NCBI RefSeq assembly: GCF_052065355.1
Contig: NZ_JBQHUF010000009.1
Span: 52,325-116,324, forward strand
Direction of reading: 5' to 3'
DNA: 64,000 bases
Source: Flavonifractor sp052065355
Lineage (GTDB): Bacteria > Bacillota > Clostridia > Oscillospirales > Oscillospiraceae
Below the pieces are notes generated by a model. That model ran no database searches. It was given only the letters and a program-made list of their open reading frames with translations, and was not told the origin of the DNA. Shown here one piece after another: positions 16,541 through 24,632 of this stretch (positions are counted from its first letter, which is position 1; every line of letters begins with the position of its first letter). The translations under genes were made by a program, and so were the position numbers.

Positions 16541-18489
16541 TTGTTAAGAGCCCCTACATCAAATGCGGCGGTGACCAGGGTGCAGGCGGCTACATGAAGT
16601 ACATCGCCACACGGGAGCGGGTGGAGATCATTCCGGATGACCGCCCGCCCACTCGCAAGCAGGAGCAGCTCATCACAAAGCTGGTGAAAGATTTTCCTGA
16701 CACGAAAAATCTGCTGGAGTATGAGGACTACGCACAACACCCCACCAAGGCCAACGCCTCGTCCCTTATTACTCTGGCGCTGGAGAAGAACTGGTCTCAG
16801 GTACAATCCTCGGAGGGCTACGCCAGGTACATCGCCACCCGTCCACGTGCGGAGCGTCTGGGTGACCATGGGCTGTTCAGTGATGAGGACGGTGTGGATC
16901 TGGACAAGGCCATATTGGAGCTGGAGCACTACACCGGAAATGTGTGGACACACATCATCTCCCTCCACCGGGAGGACGCCGCACGTCTAGGCTATGATAA
17001 CGCCCAGGCGTGGCGTGCGCTTCTGCGTACACACCGCAACGATATCGCCGCCGCCATGAATATCAAGCCCCAGGACTTCCGATGGTACGCTGCCTTCCAC
17101 GATGAAGGGGAGCATCCGCATGTGCACATGATGGCGTGGTCGGTGAAACCTGGACAGGCCTACCTATCCAGGGATGGCATCCGGCAGATCAAATCCACGC
17201 TGACCAATCAGATCTTCAAACAGGAAATGCTCCACCTCTATGAGCAGAAGTCTGAAAGCAGAGATGAACTGGTGCGGGAGACCCGGAAGGCCATGCTGGA
17301 ATTGTCCCGGCAGATGAGTGAGTCGGTCTGTGAGTATCCTGAAGCAGAGCGGATGATCTTAAATCTGGCCCAGAGCCTCGAAGATGTGAAGGGTAAGAAG
17401 TCCTATGGCTATCTTCCAAAGCAGATAAAGCAGCAGGTCGATAAGATCGTAAACCAGCTGGAGCACCTGCCTGTTGTGGACAGGTGCTACCAGAAGTGGT
17501 GGGAGCTGCAATGTAAAGTGAATGACTTCTACGCCGAGAGAGCGCGGCAGCGCCCGCCGCTCTCTGAACAGAAAGAGTTCCGCGCCATCAAAAATGCGGT
17601 GATTCAGGAGGCTGAGCACGTCCGGCTGAACCATATCTCTTTCGAGGACAGAGATATGGAGGACAGCGGTGACTGGGTGGATGAGCGGACGCCCACCTGG
17701 ACATGCCGGGAGCTGCGGAGAATCATTGAAAATGAGGCGTTCCCGTTGGAAGAACGGGACGAGGCCGCCGAAAGGCTGGAGCTGCTGGCGGAGATGGGTG
17801 ATCCCTATGCCCAAACCTTCCTGGGCCAGCTGTACCGGGACGGCGGGCTGCTGATCCCTGACGCGGAGAAGGCCAGACACTGGCTAGAGCAGGCGGCGAA
17901 GCGTGAATTACCCCAGGTTCAATATGTGATTGGCAAACTGCTTCTCTCTGACGATCCCAATGTACACGATCCGGGTGAGGGCATCCGGTGGCTTAACGCG
18001 GCGGCGCAAAACGGGAACGATTATGCTGCCTACGCGATGGGCAAGGAGTATCTGAGGGGTGAGCACGTACTTAAAAATGCGGATAGGGCGGCGGAGTATT
18101 TTCGGCAGGCTGCAGAGGCACAGAACCCCTGGGCACAGTATCTGTTGGGCAAGCTGTACCTGATGGGGGAAGGGGTGGAGCAAGACGAGAGCATTGCCTA
18201 TGGCTGGTTCCGGGCTGCGGCAATGCAGGGGCACACCTATGCACAGTTTTTCAAGGAGCGCATGGGGCAGGGCCCGCCCGGACCGCCCAGCCTGATGCTC
18301 TCTGCCACGCAACTCCTCCACCACATGGGCAACATCTTCCGGGCCAATGTGCCGGAGGATTCCACAAGCACGGGGCTGCACATTGACCATAAGCGGCTAC
18401 AGGCACTCCAGGAAAAGCGGATTGCCCTGGGCCACAAACCAGATGACCATGTGGAGACACAAAATATGGGTGGCATGACCATGGGATAA
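16528..18489 (+). CDS. MobP3-family relaxase with C-terminal Sel1 repeats
   Basis: A 653-residue relaxase that should nick oriT and pilot the strand for transfer. The N-terminal ~260 residues are MobP3-type (MARLIVKSPYIKCGG, GYMKYIATRERVE, and the metal-binding motif HPHVHMMAW near residue 195). Residues ~260-400 are helical. From ~410 there are four or more Sel1-like repeats (AEMGDPYAQTFLGQLYRDG, AAQNGNDYAAYAMGKEYLRG, AEAQNPWAQYLLGKLYLMG, AAMQGHTYAQFF). The repeats probably mediate protein contacts. The element lacks its own type IV secretion genes, so it must use a helper conjugative element. Confidence 0.88.
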   Translation: MARLIVKSPYIKCGGDQGAGGYMKYIATRERVEIIPDDRPPTRKQEQLITKLVKDFPDTKNLLEYEDYAQHPTKANASSLITLALEKNWSQVQSSEGYARYIATRPRAERLGDHGLFSDEDGVDLDKAILELEHYTGNVWTHIISLHREDAARLGYDNAQAWRALLRTHRNDIAAAMNIKPQDFRWYAAFHDEGEHPHVHMMAWSVKPGQAYLSRDGIRQIKSTLTNQIFKQEMLHLYEQKSESRDELVRETRKAMLELSRQMSESVCEYPEAERMILNLAQSLEDVKGKKSYGYLPKQIKQQVDKIVNQLEHLPVVDRCYQKWWELQCKVNDFYAERARQRPPLSEQKEFRAIKNAVIQEAEHVRLNHISFEDRDMEDSGDWVDERTPTWTCRELRRIIENEAFPLEERDEAAERLELLAEMGDPYAQTFLGQLYRDGGLLIPDAEKARHWLEQAAKRELPQVQYVIGKLLLSDDPNVHDPGEGIRWLNAAAQNGNDYAAYAMGKEYLRGEHVLKNADRAAEYFRQAAEAQNPWAQYLLGKLYLMGEGVEQDESIAYGWFRAAAMQGHTYAQFFKERMGQGPPGPPSLMLSATQLLHHMGNIFRANVPEDSTSTGLHIDHKRLQALQEKRIALGHKPDDHVETQNMGGMTMG

Positions 18490-18490
18490 A

Positions 18491-18521
18491 AATACCGGGC
18501 AGTCAAAAACCGCCCGGTAAA
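18491..18521. terminator. hairpin between convergent relaxase and fic genes
   Basis: TACCGGGC pairs with GCCCGGTA across an A-rich loop between two convergent genes. It has no strong T-tract, so it is weak as an intrinsic terminator. Confidence 0.4.
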
Positions 18522-18529
18522 CGTGCAAA

Positions 18530-19147
18530 TCATGAAAGGTTGAATCCTATATCCATACGTGGGATCTGAATTGCATCTTCAAAGAAATCAATTAGCTGAT
18601 CCATAACCCCTTGCGCCGCATAAATCGTAGCAATCATAAATGTGTCTGGATCCACATCTGCTAACGTGAATTCATAGCCAAGATGCTGAATCCACTGCGC
18701 AAAGAAAAGCCGCTGAGTGCGGCCATTTCCCTCACGAAAAGGGTGCAGCATGTTGACGGTATGGTAAAAGTCCGCTACTTCTTCCGCTAACTGCCGATGG
18801 GACAATCCGTCTGGATGAAAGGTGCTCAATCGCTTAAAGTAAGCGTCTGCACAGGATTCAATCTCGTCTGGGGAAACAAATGCCGTCCCCTTTTTTGAAA
18901 TATTGATAGAGCGCACTTGACCTGCCCAATCATAGAGATCACAAAATAGGAAATGGTGGATACGCTTGTAGTGGTCAAAGTCAAACTCGCCCTGGATCGG
19001 CTGTTGATCCAGCAGGCTTGCCTTGCCTAAAACGACAGCGGCTTCCGTTTCAGCCAATACAGACTCATCTTGTATCCCCAGTTTGTTGATGAGACAAGTT
19101 GTTCCGGGATAACAGCCGTCGGTTATCGCGTCAATACTGTAAGCCAT
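18530..19147 (-). CDS. fic: Fic-domain toxin (AMP-transferase)
   Basis: A 205-residue Fic protein. The catalytic loop HPFREGNGRTQR (HxFx[D/E]GNGRxxR) is intact, and a flap-like segment INISKKGTAFVSP precedes it, so AMPylation activity is expected. The start MAYSIDAITDG at 19147 is chosen because the antitoxin gene ends two bases before it; longer in-frame sequence is the antitoxin read in another frame. The target is unknown. In the VbhT/VbhA family, Fic toxins AMPylate gyrase and topoisomerase IV. Confidence 0.9.
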   Translation of the reverse strand: MAYSIDAITDGCYPGTTCLINKLGIQDESVLAETEAAVVLGKASLLDQQPIQGEFDFDHYKRIHHFLFCDLYDWAGQVRSINISKKGTAFVSPDEIESCADAYFKRLSTFHPDGLSHRQLAEEVADFYHTVNMLHPFREGNGRTQRLFFAQWIQHLGYEFTLADVDPDTFMIATIYAAQGVMDQLIDFFEDAIQIPRMDIGFNLS

Positions 19148-19148
19148 A

Positions 19149-19316
19149 CTAGTCCTTCTTCCTGTCAGGCATAACATGGGCCAGATATTGCTCCAGCGTA
19201 ATTTCGCCGGAAAGCAGCTTGCGGCAAAGATCTTTGCAGATAGGCGATACCGAAAAGCCTTCCATTTGCAAAGACAGCTCGGCGGATCGAATGGATCGGT
19301 CAATGGAGTTGGACAT
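19149..19316 (-). CDS. vbhA: VbhA-type antitoxin of Fic
   Basis: A 55-residue protein with the class I Fic inhibitory helix motif [S/T]xxxE[G/N] (SLQMEG) followed by SPICKDLCRKLLSGEI. It binds the partner Fic domain and blocks ATP positioning. The ATG at 19316 has GGAGG 8 nt upstream, embedded in the preceding ATGGAGG. It lies directly before fic, as usual for these pairs. Confidence 0.85.
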   Translation of the reverse strand: MSNSIDRSIRSAELSLQMEGFSVSPICKDLCRKLLSGEITLEQYLAHVMPDRKKD

Positions 19317-19528
19317 TTGTAAAACCTCCATTACAGAAGTTGGTTGATGTATGCATTGTAACATAAGAGCTCATCTGTTGCAAACCGAACATAATGGGCG
19401 ATTTTAGTACAGTGTATAACAAAGAAAGCTCCCTTGCAAATGATAACAATTTGATAACTGTGGTCAAACCCGCTGGCTATTCTTCTGAGATTAGGGTATT
19501 GTGTGTTGCTGATAAGGAGGCGGCACAC

Positions 19529-19801
19529 ATGGGCTACTACATGAACGAGCTATACCGGCGCTACTTCCGGGCACCGGACTTCGGGGAACTGAAAGAAGAA
19601 ATCGAACAAACCCGGCAGGAGGTGCGGGACTGGCTGGACCAGACGCAGCGGCGGGAGCTGATGCGTCTGGTGGATACACAAGACCAACTGAAAGCGAACC
19701 TTGCCCAAGCCAGCTTCGAGGCCGGGTTCCGGCTGGCCATGGGGCTGCTCCGGGAGCTGGAGGTGGAGCGTATCCGGCGGGAACTGGAAGAGGAGGGTTG
19801 A
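19529..19801 (+). CDS. small mobile-element protein (DUF6809-like)
   Basis: A 90-residue, highly charged helical protein (MGYYMNELYRRYFRAPDF) with a C-terminal FEAGFRLAMGLLREL motif. The layout resembles DUF6809 proteins and the protein at 52811-53086 in this window. AAGGAGG lies 8 nt before the ATG. Function unknown. It leads a plus-strand operon ending in the integrases. Confidence 0.6.
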   Translation: MGYYMNELYRRYFRAPDFGELKEEIEQTRQEVRDWLDQTQRRELMRLVDTQDQLKANLAQASFEAGFRLAMGLLRELEVERIRRELEEEG

Positions 19802-19806
19802 ACAAG

Positions 19807-20010
19807 ATGACAACCCAACTTCCCATTCAGCGGTGCCAGTATTGCGGGAGCGAGGATATCGGCCTGGGCTGGCAGCACGGCGAGGCACTGATTACCTTTA
19901 AGAAGCACGGCCTGCTGGGTAATCGGCTTCAATATCTGATCTGCCGCCACTGCGGAGCCGTGCTCTACCAGTGCATAGCCGAGTCTCACAGATTCCCCGC
20001 CGCAAAATAA
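19807..20010 (+). CDS. small zinc-ribbon protein
   Basis: A 67-residue protein with two CxxC pairs (RCQYCGSEDIGLGWQ and ICRHCGAVLYQC) forming a treble-clef or zinc-ribbon fold. The ATG at 19807 is used; a TTG nine bases upstream is possible. It sits between a DUF6809-like gene and the first integrase. Function unknown. Confidence 0.65.
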   Translation: MTTQLPIQRCQYCGSEDIGLGWQHGEALITFKKHGLLGNRLQYLICRHCGAVLYQCIAESHRFPAAK

Positions 20011-20036
20011 AAATATGATCTTGGAGGTGAAGTAAA

Positions 20037-21245
20037 ATGGCAAAGAGACGGCCATCCGGGGACGGCATGGTGCGCAAGCGGGAAGACGGGCGTTGGGAGG
20101 GCCGCATTGTCATCGGACATAAGGAAAACGGCGACTCCATCTTCCGCTACATCTATGCTGACACCCAGAAGGAACTGACCGCCAAGCTCCGGCAGAATAT
20201 CAACGCCTATCAGGGCGTGGATCTGACCGAAGAGAGCAAAATGACCTTGTCCCAGTGGCTGGACAAGTGGCTGGATACGTACATGACAGGAACGGTTCGG
20301 GAGAGCACCCTGAATGGGTACCGGAGCGATCTGAACAACCATGTCAAGCCTTACCTGGGAGAAAAGTCACTGCTCAAAATTACTCCGGCGGATTTGAGTG
20401 GTCTCTATCAAATACTCCTGGAGCGCGGACGAATGGTGAGGAAGAAAGTCTCAGGTTCTGGGCTGAGCTCGACAACTGTCCATGGGATTCATACCACCTT
20501 GCATCATGCCCTGAGAACGGCCACAGAGGAAGGACTGCTTCCAGCCAACCCTGCCGATGGAGTGACGCCGCCTAAGGTGGTCAACAGGGAAAAGGGGATT
20601 CTCAATAACGCTCAGTTGGACACATTCAAAGCAGTGATCCAAAAGGATTGGATCTGGCGGGACTTCTTCCTTACGGAACTGACCACCGGTCTGCGGCGAG
20701 GGGAACTGTGCGGCCTCAAGTGGTCAGACTTTGATGAAGCTGCCGGAACATTAAAAGTATGCCGTACCATCCATGCCAGGAAGGGCGGTGGAGTGGAGGC
20801 GGGGAGTACAAAGACCTATGCAGGAATCCGGACAATTCTGCTTCCGTCCAGCACGGCCCGGCTTCTGCGGGAGCGAAAAAAGTCCGCCCTGACGGAGTGG
20901 ATTTTTCCGAATCCTCTCTGCCCGGAGCAGCCGGTCGGTCCGGGCAGCGCCTACCGGCGGCTGAAAGGCCTATTGGAGGAGGCTGGACTGCCTGACCTTC
21001 GGTTTCACGATCTGCGCCATACCTTTGCCACCCATGCCCTGGCCAGCGGAGTGGATGCCAAGACCCTGTCCGGTATCCTGGGGCATACAAAGGCCAGCTT
21101 CACCCTGGACACCTATACCCATGTGACCGGAGATATGCACCGTAATGCCGCCGAGATCGTAGGGGGCTTCATGACAGAACTGTTGGGAGAGGAGATGGAA
21201 CCATGGCAAAACAACGGAAACGGGGCGACGGCAGTCTCCACCTGA
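20037..21245 (+). CDS. tyrosine integrase 1
   Basis: A 402-residue phage-type tyrosine recombinase. The N-terminus is an AP2-like arm-binding domain (DGMVRKREDGRWEGRIVIG), followed by a SAM-like core-binding domain (~70-165) and the catalytic domain with Arg in TTGLRRGELCGLKW, HxxR in HDLRHTFATHAL, His in ILGHT and the nucleophile Tyr in DTYTHV. All catalytic residues are intact. The next integrase starts 43 nt inside its 3' end. GGAGGTGAAGTAAA precedes the ATG. Confidence 0.92.
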   Translation: MAKRRPSGDGMVRKREDGRWEGRIVIGHKENGDSIFRYIYADTQKELTAKLRQNINAYQGVDLTEESKMTLSQWLDKWLDTYMTGTVRESTLNGYRSDLNNHVKPYLGEKSLLKITPADLSGLYQILLERGRMVRKKVSGSGLSSTTVHGIHTTLHHALRTATEEGLLPANPADGVTPPKVVNREKGILNNAQLDTFKAVIQKDWIWRDFFLTELTTGLRRGELCGLKWSDFDEAAGTLKVCRTIHARKGGGVEAGSTKTYAGIRTILLPSSTARLLRERKKSALTEWIFPNPLCPEQPVGPGSAYRRLKGLLEEAGLPDLRFHDLRHTFATHALASGVDAKTLSGILGHTKASFTLDTYTHVTGDMHRNAAEIVGGFMTELLGEEMEPWQNNGNGATAVST

Positions 21246-22618
21246 GAAAGGATGGCCGCTGGGAGGGGCGGTATGTGGTGGGCCATGATGAAAAGGGCCG
21301 TCCAAAGACGAAAAATGTGCTGGCCAAGACCAAGGGGGAGTGTGCGGCCAAGCTGAAGGCACTGAAAGAGAGCCTCAAAGGTGCTGTGGCGAAACGCCCC
21401 AAGGGGGACATGACCTTCGGGGCCTGGCTGGATCGCTGGTATCAGACAGATTGCAAACCAGCCATCAAGCCCAAGACCCGGGTGGACTATGAAAACCGGA
21501 TCTATCAACACATCATCCCGGAGTTGGGATACATACCCCTTTCCCAACTGACCCAAAGTGATCTCCAGCAGTTTTATCACCGTCTGAAACAGGGAGGACG
21601 GCTCCTGAGGGTGGAGCAGTACGGTCCGGGGCTGTCCGACCGCATGGTAAAAAGCTGTCATGTGACCTGCCGCATGGCGCTGGACAAGGCGGTGGCGGAT
21701 GGGTTGATTCTAAAAAATCCAGCCGCAAACTGCAAAGCGCCAGCCACCCATCCCAGAGAGATGGCCGTGCTGACGGGGGAGGAGATCCAACGCCTGCTCA
21801 TTCAGGCAAAAGAGGACGGGTGCTATGAGCTTCTTCTGCTGGAGTTGTCCACCGGACTGCGCCGGGGCGAGATCCTGGCCCTGCAGTGGGATGACCTGGA
21901 CTTCCGAACAGGGGCGCTGCGGATAGAGCGGCAGATACAGCGGATCAAGGGAGAGTTGGTAGTCTCACAGCCCAAAACCAAGACCTCCAGCCGGAGCGTG
22001 ATTCTGCCGGGGCCTATCCTGAAAGTTCTGGAGCGGTACCGTAAAAGCTGCTCCTCCCGCTGGATGTTCCCCTCGCCAAAGAAAACGGATTCTCCCCTGG
22101 ACCCGGCAGCGGTGCGGAAAAAACTGACCTCTGTGCTGAAACGGGCGGGGTGTAAGCATCTGCGGTTTCACGACCTGCGTCACACCTTTGCCACCAACGC
22201 CCTGGAGCATGGCATGGACATCAAGACCTTGTCTGCCATCATCGGCCATGTGTCCAGCGCCACCACCCTGAATGTCTATGCCCATGTGACCGATGAGATG
22301 AGGCAGAAGGCCGCCGACCGGATCGACCGGGGAATCGCCGGTGTGGAGCCGCCCTCAAAACCTACATGGAAAAAGGAATCGACACCCACGCCCTTCCGGG
22401 CGGTAAAAGGAAAGTACCGCAAGCCTGGAACCGGGTGTATGACCCAAATCAACGACCACCTCTGGGAGGGGCGGTACTCCCCAAAGGTCAACGGCAAGCG
22501 CATTGCCCGAAATGTCTATGCCTCCACGGAGGAGGAGTGTGAACGGAGACTGGCGAAGCTGATTGCGGAGATGAAAAGAGAGCTGGAACCACTTCGGGCC
22601 AAGAAGAAAGCAGGCTGA
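21203..22618 (+). CDS. tyrosine integrase 2 with a second arm-binding domain at the C-terminus
   Basis: A 471-residue tyrosine recombinase overlapping integrase 1. It has an N-terminal AP2-like domain (GDGSLHLRKDGRWEGRYVVG) and an intact catalytic set: Arg in STGLRRGEILALQW, HDLRHTFATNAL, His in IIGHV, Tyr in NVYAHV. Unlike its partner it continues about 75 residues past the catalytic Tyr into a second AP2-like module (GCMTQINDHLWEGRYSPKV, then NVYASTEEECERRL). It lies 160 bp from the 3' end of tRNA-Val, the probable att region. Confidence 0.9.
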   Translation: MAKQRKRGDGSLHLRKDGRWEGRYVVGHDEKGRPKTKNVLAKTKGECAAKLKALKESLKGAVAKRPKGDMTFGAWLDRWYQTDCKPAIKPKTRVDYENRIYQHIIPELGYIPLSQLTQSDLQQFYHRLKQGGRLLRVEQYGPGLSDRMVKSCHVTCRMALDKAVADGLILKNPAANCKAPATHPREMAVLTGEEIQRLLIQAKEDGCYELLLLELSTGLRRGEILALQWDDLDFRTGALRIERQIQRIKGELVVSQPKTKTSSRSVILPGPILKVLERYRKSCSSRWMFPSPKKTDSPLDPAAVRKKLTSVLKRAGCKHLRFHDLRHTFATNALEHGMDIKTLSAIIGHVSSATTLNVYAHVTDEMRQKAADRIDRGIAGVEPPSKPTWKKESTPTPFRAVKGKYRKPGTGCMTQINDHLWEGRYSPKVNGKRIARNVYASTEEECERRLAKLIAEMKRELEPLRAKKKAG

Positions 22619-22628
22619 GAACAGAAAA

Positions 22629-22668
22629 CCGCCCTCCGGAAAAGCACTTCCGGAGGGCGGCGATTTTT
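22629..22668 (+). terminator. terminator after integrase 2
   Basis: CCGCCCTCCGGAA pairs with TTCCGGAGGGCGG, followed by CGATTTTTCC. It ends the integrase operon. Confidence 0.85.
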
Positions 22669-22744
22669 CCTGTCTGTGGCTGTTATGTGGTCAAAAACAA
22701 TTTGGCAAAATAGCGCGAGGAAGAAAACAGATAAAAAAGTAACA

Positions 22745-22780
22745 AAAAACCGCTGTTTTCAAGAAAAAACAGCGGTTTTC
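22745..22780 (-). terminator. terminator of tRNA-Val
   Basis: AAAAAACCGCTGTTTTC pairs with AAAAACAGCGGTTTTC. Read on the minus strand it directly follows the tRNA and ends in a T-rich tract. Confidence 0.75.
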
Positions 22781-22781
22781 C

Positions 22782-22857
22782 TGGTGGACGATACAGGACT
22801 TGAACCTGTGACCTCCCGCACGTCAAGCGGATGCTCTACCAGCTGAGCTAATCGTCC
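22782..22857 (-). tRNA. tRNA-Val (GAC anticodon)
   Basis: A 76-nt cloverleaf with acceptor stem GGACGAT/ATCGTCC, discriminator A, encoded CCA, D arm GCTC-AGCTGGTA-GAGC, anticodon stem TCCGC/GCGGG with loop TTGACGT (anticodon GAC), and T arm ACAGG-TTCAAGT-CCTGT. Its 3' end faces the integrase pair, so it is a plausible attachment site. Confidence 0.95.
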
Positions 22858-22978
22858 AGACAGCGTAGATCATTATACCCGGAAAAAACGCAGATGTCAA
22901 TACTTTTTTATTTTCTCTTTTCAAAGAATTGTGAGGCTGGTATACTCAAAAGCAGAACAGTATATTTAGGGGGACAAA

Positions 22979-23764
22979 ATGGGGTATTTTAAGGTAGGAG
23001 CGGAAGAACTTCACCCAGCACTGACCGGTAGTGGGGCGGAGCTGGAGGTATATTGCCGCAGCCGCACCGGACTGCTGGCCGACGACGGTGAGCGGTGGGG
23101 CGTGCTCATCCTCCCCGGTGGTGGATATGAGCGTATCGCTCCGGCGGAAAGCGAGCCGGTAGCTTTGGCTTTTGCAGCGGCGGGGGTACAGGCCTTTGTA
23201 CTCTCCTACAGTCTGCTGCCGCAGGGCTGGCCCCAGCAGTTTTTGGAGGTGGCGGCAGCGCTGGCATGGATCCGGGCCCACGCTGAGGAATTTGGTATCC
23301 GGCCTGACCGGGTGGCGGTGTGCGGCTTTTCCGCCGGCGGACATCTGGCGGCCTGTCTGTCCTGTCTGTGGGACCACCCTATATTAAAGGAAAAGCTGGA
23401 GCTGACTTCGGAACAGGTGCGACCCAACGCCGCTGTTTTGGGCTACCCGGTGATCAACGAGCTGCGCTATATTTCCCCTCTGGGCGGGGAAGAGGAGCTG
23501 CGGCTGGACCGACGGGTGAGGGAAGACCACCCGCCCGCTTTCCTGTGGGTCACTGGGGAGGACGCCACGGTGCCGGTGGAGAATACCCTGGATTACGCTT
23601 TGGCGCTGAGAAAAGCAGGGGTGCCGGTGGAGCTGCATCTGTTTGCCCGCGGGCCCCACGCCATGGGGCTGGCCGACCGGGAGAGTGCCCGGGACGAGGC
23701 CCACTACAATGCCCACGCTGCGACCTGGCACGGCCTGTGCGTGGACTGGCTGAAAGGAGTATGA
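22979..23764 (+). CDS. alpha/beta-hydrolase, acetyl-esterase type
   Basis: A 261-residue cytoplasmic serine hydrolase of the esterase/lipase type. An oxyanion-like PGGGY motif lies near residue 45, the nucleophile elbow is GFSAGG near 119, the acid is probably Asp in TGEDATVP, and the catalytic His lies in GPHAMG near 223. Physiological substrate unknown; small acyl or acetyl esters are typical. It overlaps nothing and is followed 3 nt later by an SDR gene, so the two are cotranscribed. Confidence 0.85.
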   Translation: MGYFKVGAEELHPALTGSGAELEVYCRSRTGLLADDGERWGVLILPGGGYERIAPAESEPVALAFAAAGVQAFVLSYSLLPQGWPQQFLEVAAALAWIRAHAEEFGIRPDRVAVCGFSAGGHLAACLSCLWDHPILKEKLELTSEQVRPNAAVLGYPVINELRYISPLGGEEELRLDRRVREDHPPAFLWVTGEDATVPVENTLDYALALRKAGVPVELHLFARGPHAMGLADRESARDEAHYNAHAATWHGLCVDWLKGV

Positions 23765-23767
23765 GAG

Positions 23768-24490
23768 ATGGCCCAGCGTGTAGTCCTGATTACCGGCGGC
23801 AGCCGGGGCATCGGCGCGGCAGCGGCCCGGCGGTTTGCCGCAGGGGGAGACCGGGTGATCATCAATTACTGCCGGTCACAGGAGCGGGCGGAGGCTCTGG
23901 CGGCGGAGACAGGCGGCTGGGCGGTGCAGGCCGACGTGTCCGACCCGGAGCAGGTTCGGAAAATGGTTGACAATGTGTTGGATAAATTTTGTCAACTTGA
24001 CATTCTGATATGTAACGCCGGCATTGCTCAGCAAAAATTATTTGGCGATTTGACCGACGAGGACTGGCGGCGGATGTTTGCCGTGAATGTGGATGGGATG
24101 TTTTACACGATCCGGGCGGCGCTGCCCCATTTTATCCACCGGAAGGAGGGGCGGATTTTGACCGTGTCCTCCATGTGGGGACAGGTGGGAGGCTCCTGTG
24201 AGGTGGCCTATTCCGCCGCGAAAGCCGCTGTTATTGGCATGACAAAGGCTCTGGCCAAGGAACTTGGGCCCTCCGGCATCACGGTAAACTGTGTTTCTCC
24301 TGGGGTCATCAACACGGAGATGAACGCCAACCTGGGTCCGGAAGATCTGGCGGTTTTGGCGGAAGAGACACCGATGGGGACCATCGGGGAACCGGAGGAT
24401 GTGGCGGAAGCCCTGTGGTACCTGGCTTCTCCCGGCGCAAAGTTTGTGACAGGCCAGGTTTTGGCCCCAAACGGCGGGCTAATCGTGTAG
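23768..24490 (+). CDS. SDR-family oxidoreductase (FabG-like)
   Basis: A 240-residue classical short-chain dehydrogenase with TGGSRGIG cofactor loop, NAG motif (ICNAGIA), catalytic Ser in VSSMWG and YSAAK. Its length and motifs match 3-oxoacyl-ACP reductases, but the context (an esterase, not fatty-acid genes) suggests a different ketone or alcohol substrate. Stand-alone function is uncertain. A terminator follows. Confidence 0.85.
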   Translation: MAQRVVLITGGSRGIGAAAARRFAAGGDRVIINYCRSQERAEALAAETGGWAVQADVSDPEQVRKMVDNVLDKFCQLDILICNAGIAQQKLFGDLTDEDWRRMFAVNVDGMFYTIRAALPHFIHRKEGRILTVSSMWGQVGGSCEVAYSAAKAAVIGMTKALAKELGPSGITVNCVSPGVINTEMNANLGPEDLAVLAEETPMGTIGEPEDVAEALWYLASPGAKFVTGQVLAPNGGLIV

Positions 24491-24530
24491 AAACGGGAAA
24501 CAGCATTCACAATTTGTTCATATTTCCAAC

Positions 24531-24568
24531 AATGGCCGCCCCTCTGGGGCGGCCATTGTGCAGTTTTT
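24531..24568 (+). terminator. terminator after esterase-SDR operon
   Basis: AATGGCCGCCCC pairs with GGGGCGGCCATT, followed by GTGCAGTTTTT. Confidence 0.85.
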
Positions 24569-24571
24569 AGG

Positions 24572-24600
24572 TTGACAATTTCCGACGTTGCGCATATAAT
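24572..24600 (+). promoter_or_regulatory. consensus sigma-A promoter of the liv operon
   Basis: TTGACA (24572-24577), a 17-nt spacer and TATAAT (24595-24600), an exact consensus 33 bp before the livK start. Confidence 0.92.
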
Positions 24601-24632
24601 TGTCAACAACTTCTAAGAAGGAGGAGTTCACA

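Noticed and set aside
12690..22857. Direct repeat of the tRNA-Val 3' end marking the far end of the integrative element
   Set aside because: I looked for the tRNA 3' sequence (CCTGTATCGTCCACCA or its complement) near 12.7-12.9 kb and did not find a convincing copy, so no att pair is claimed.
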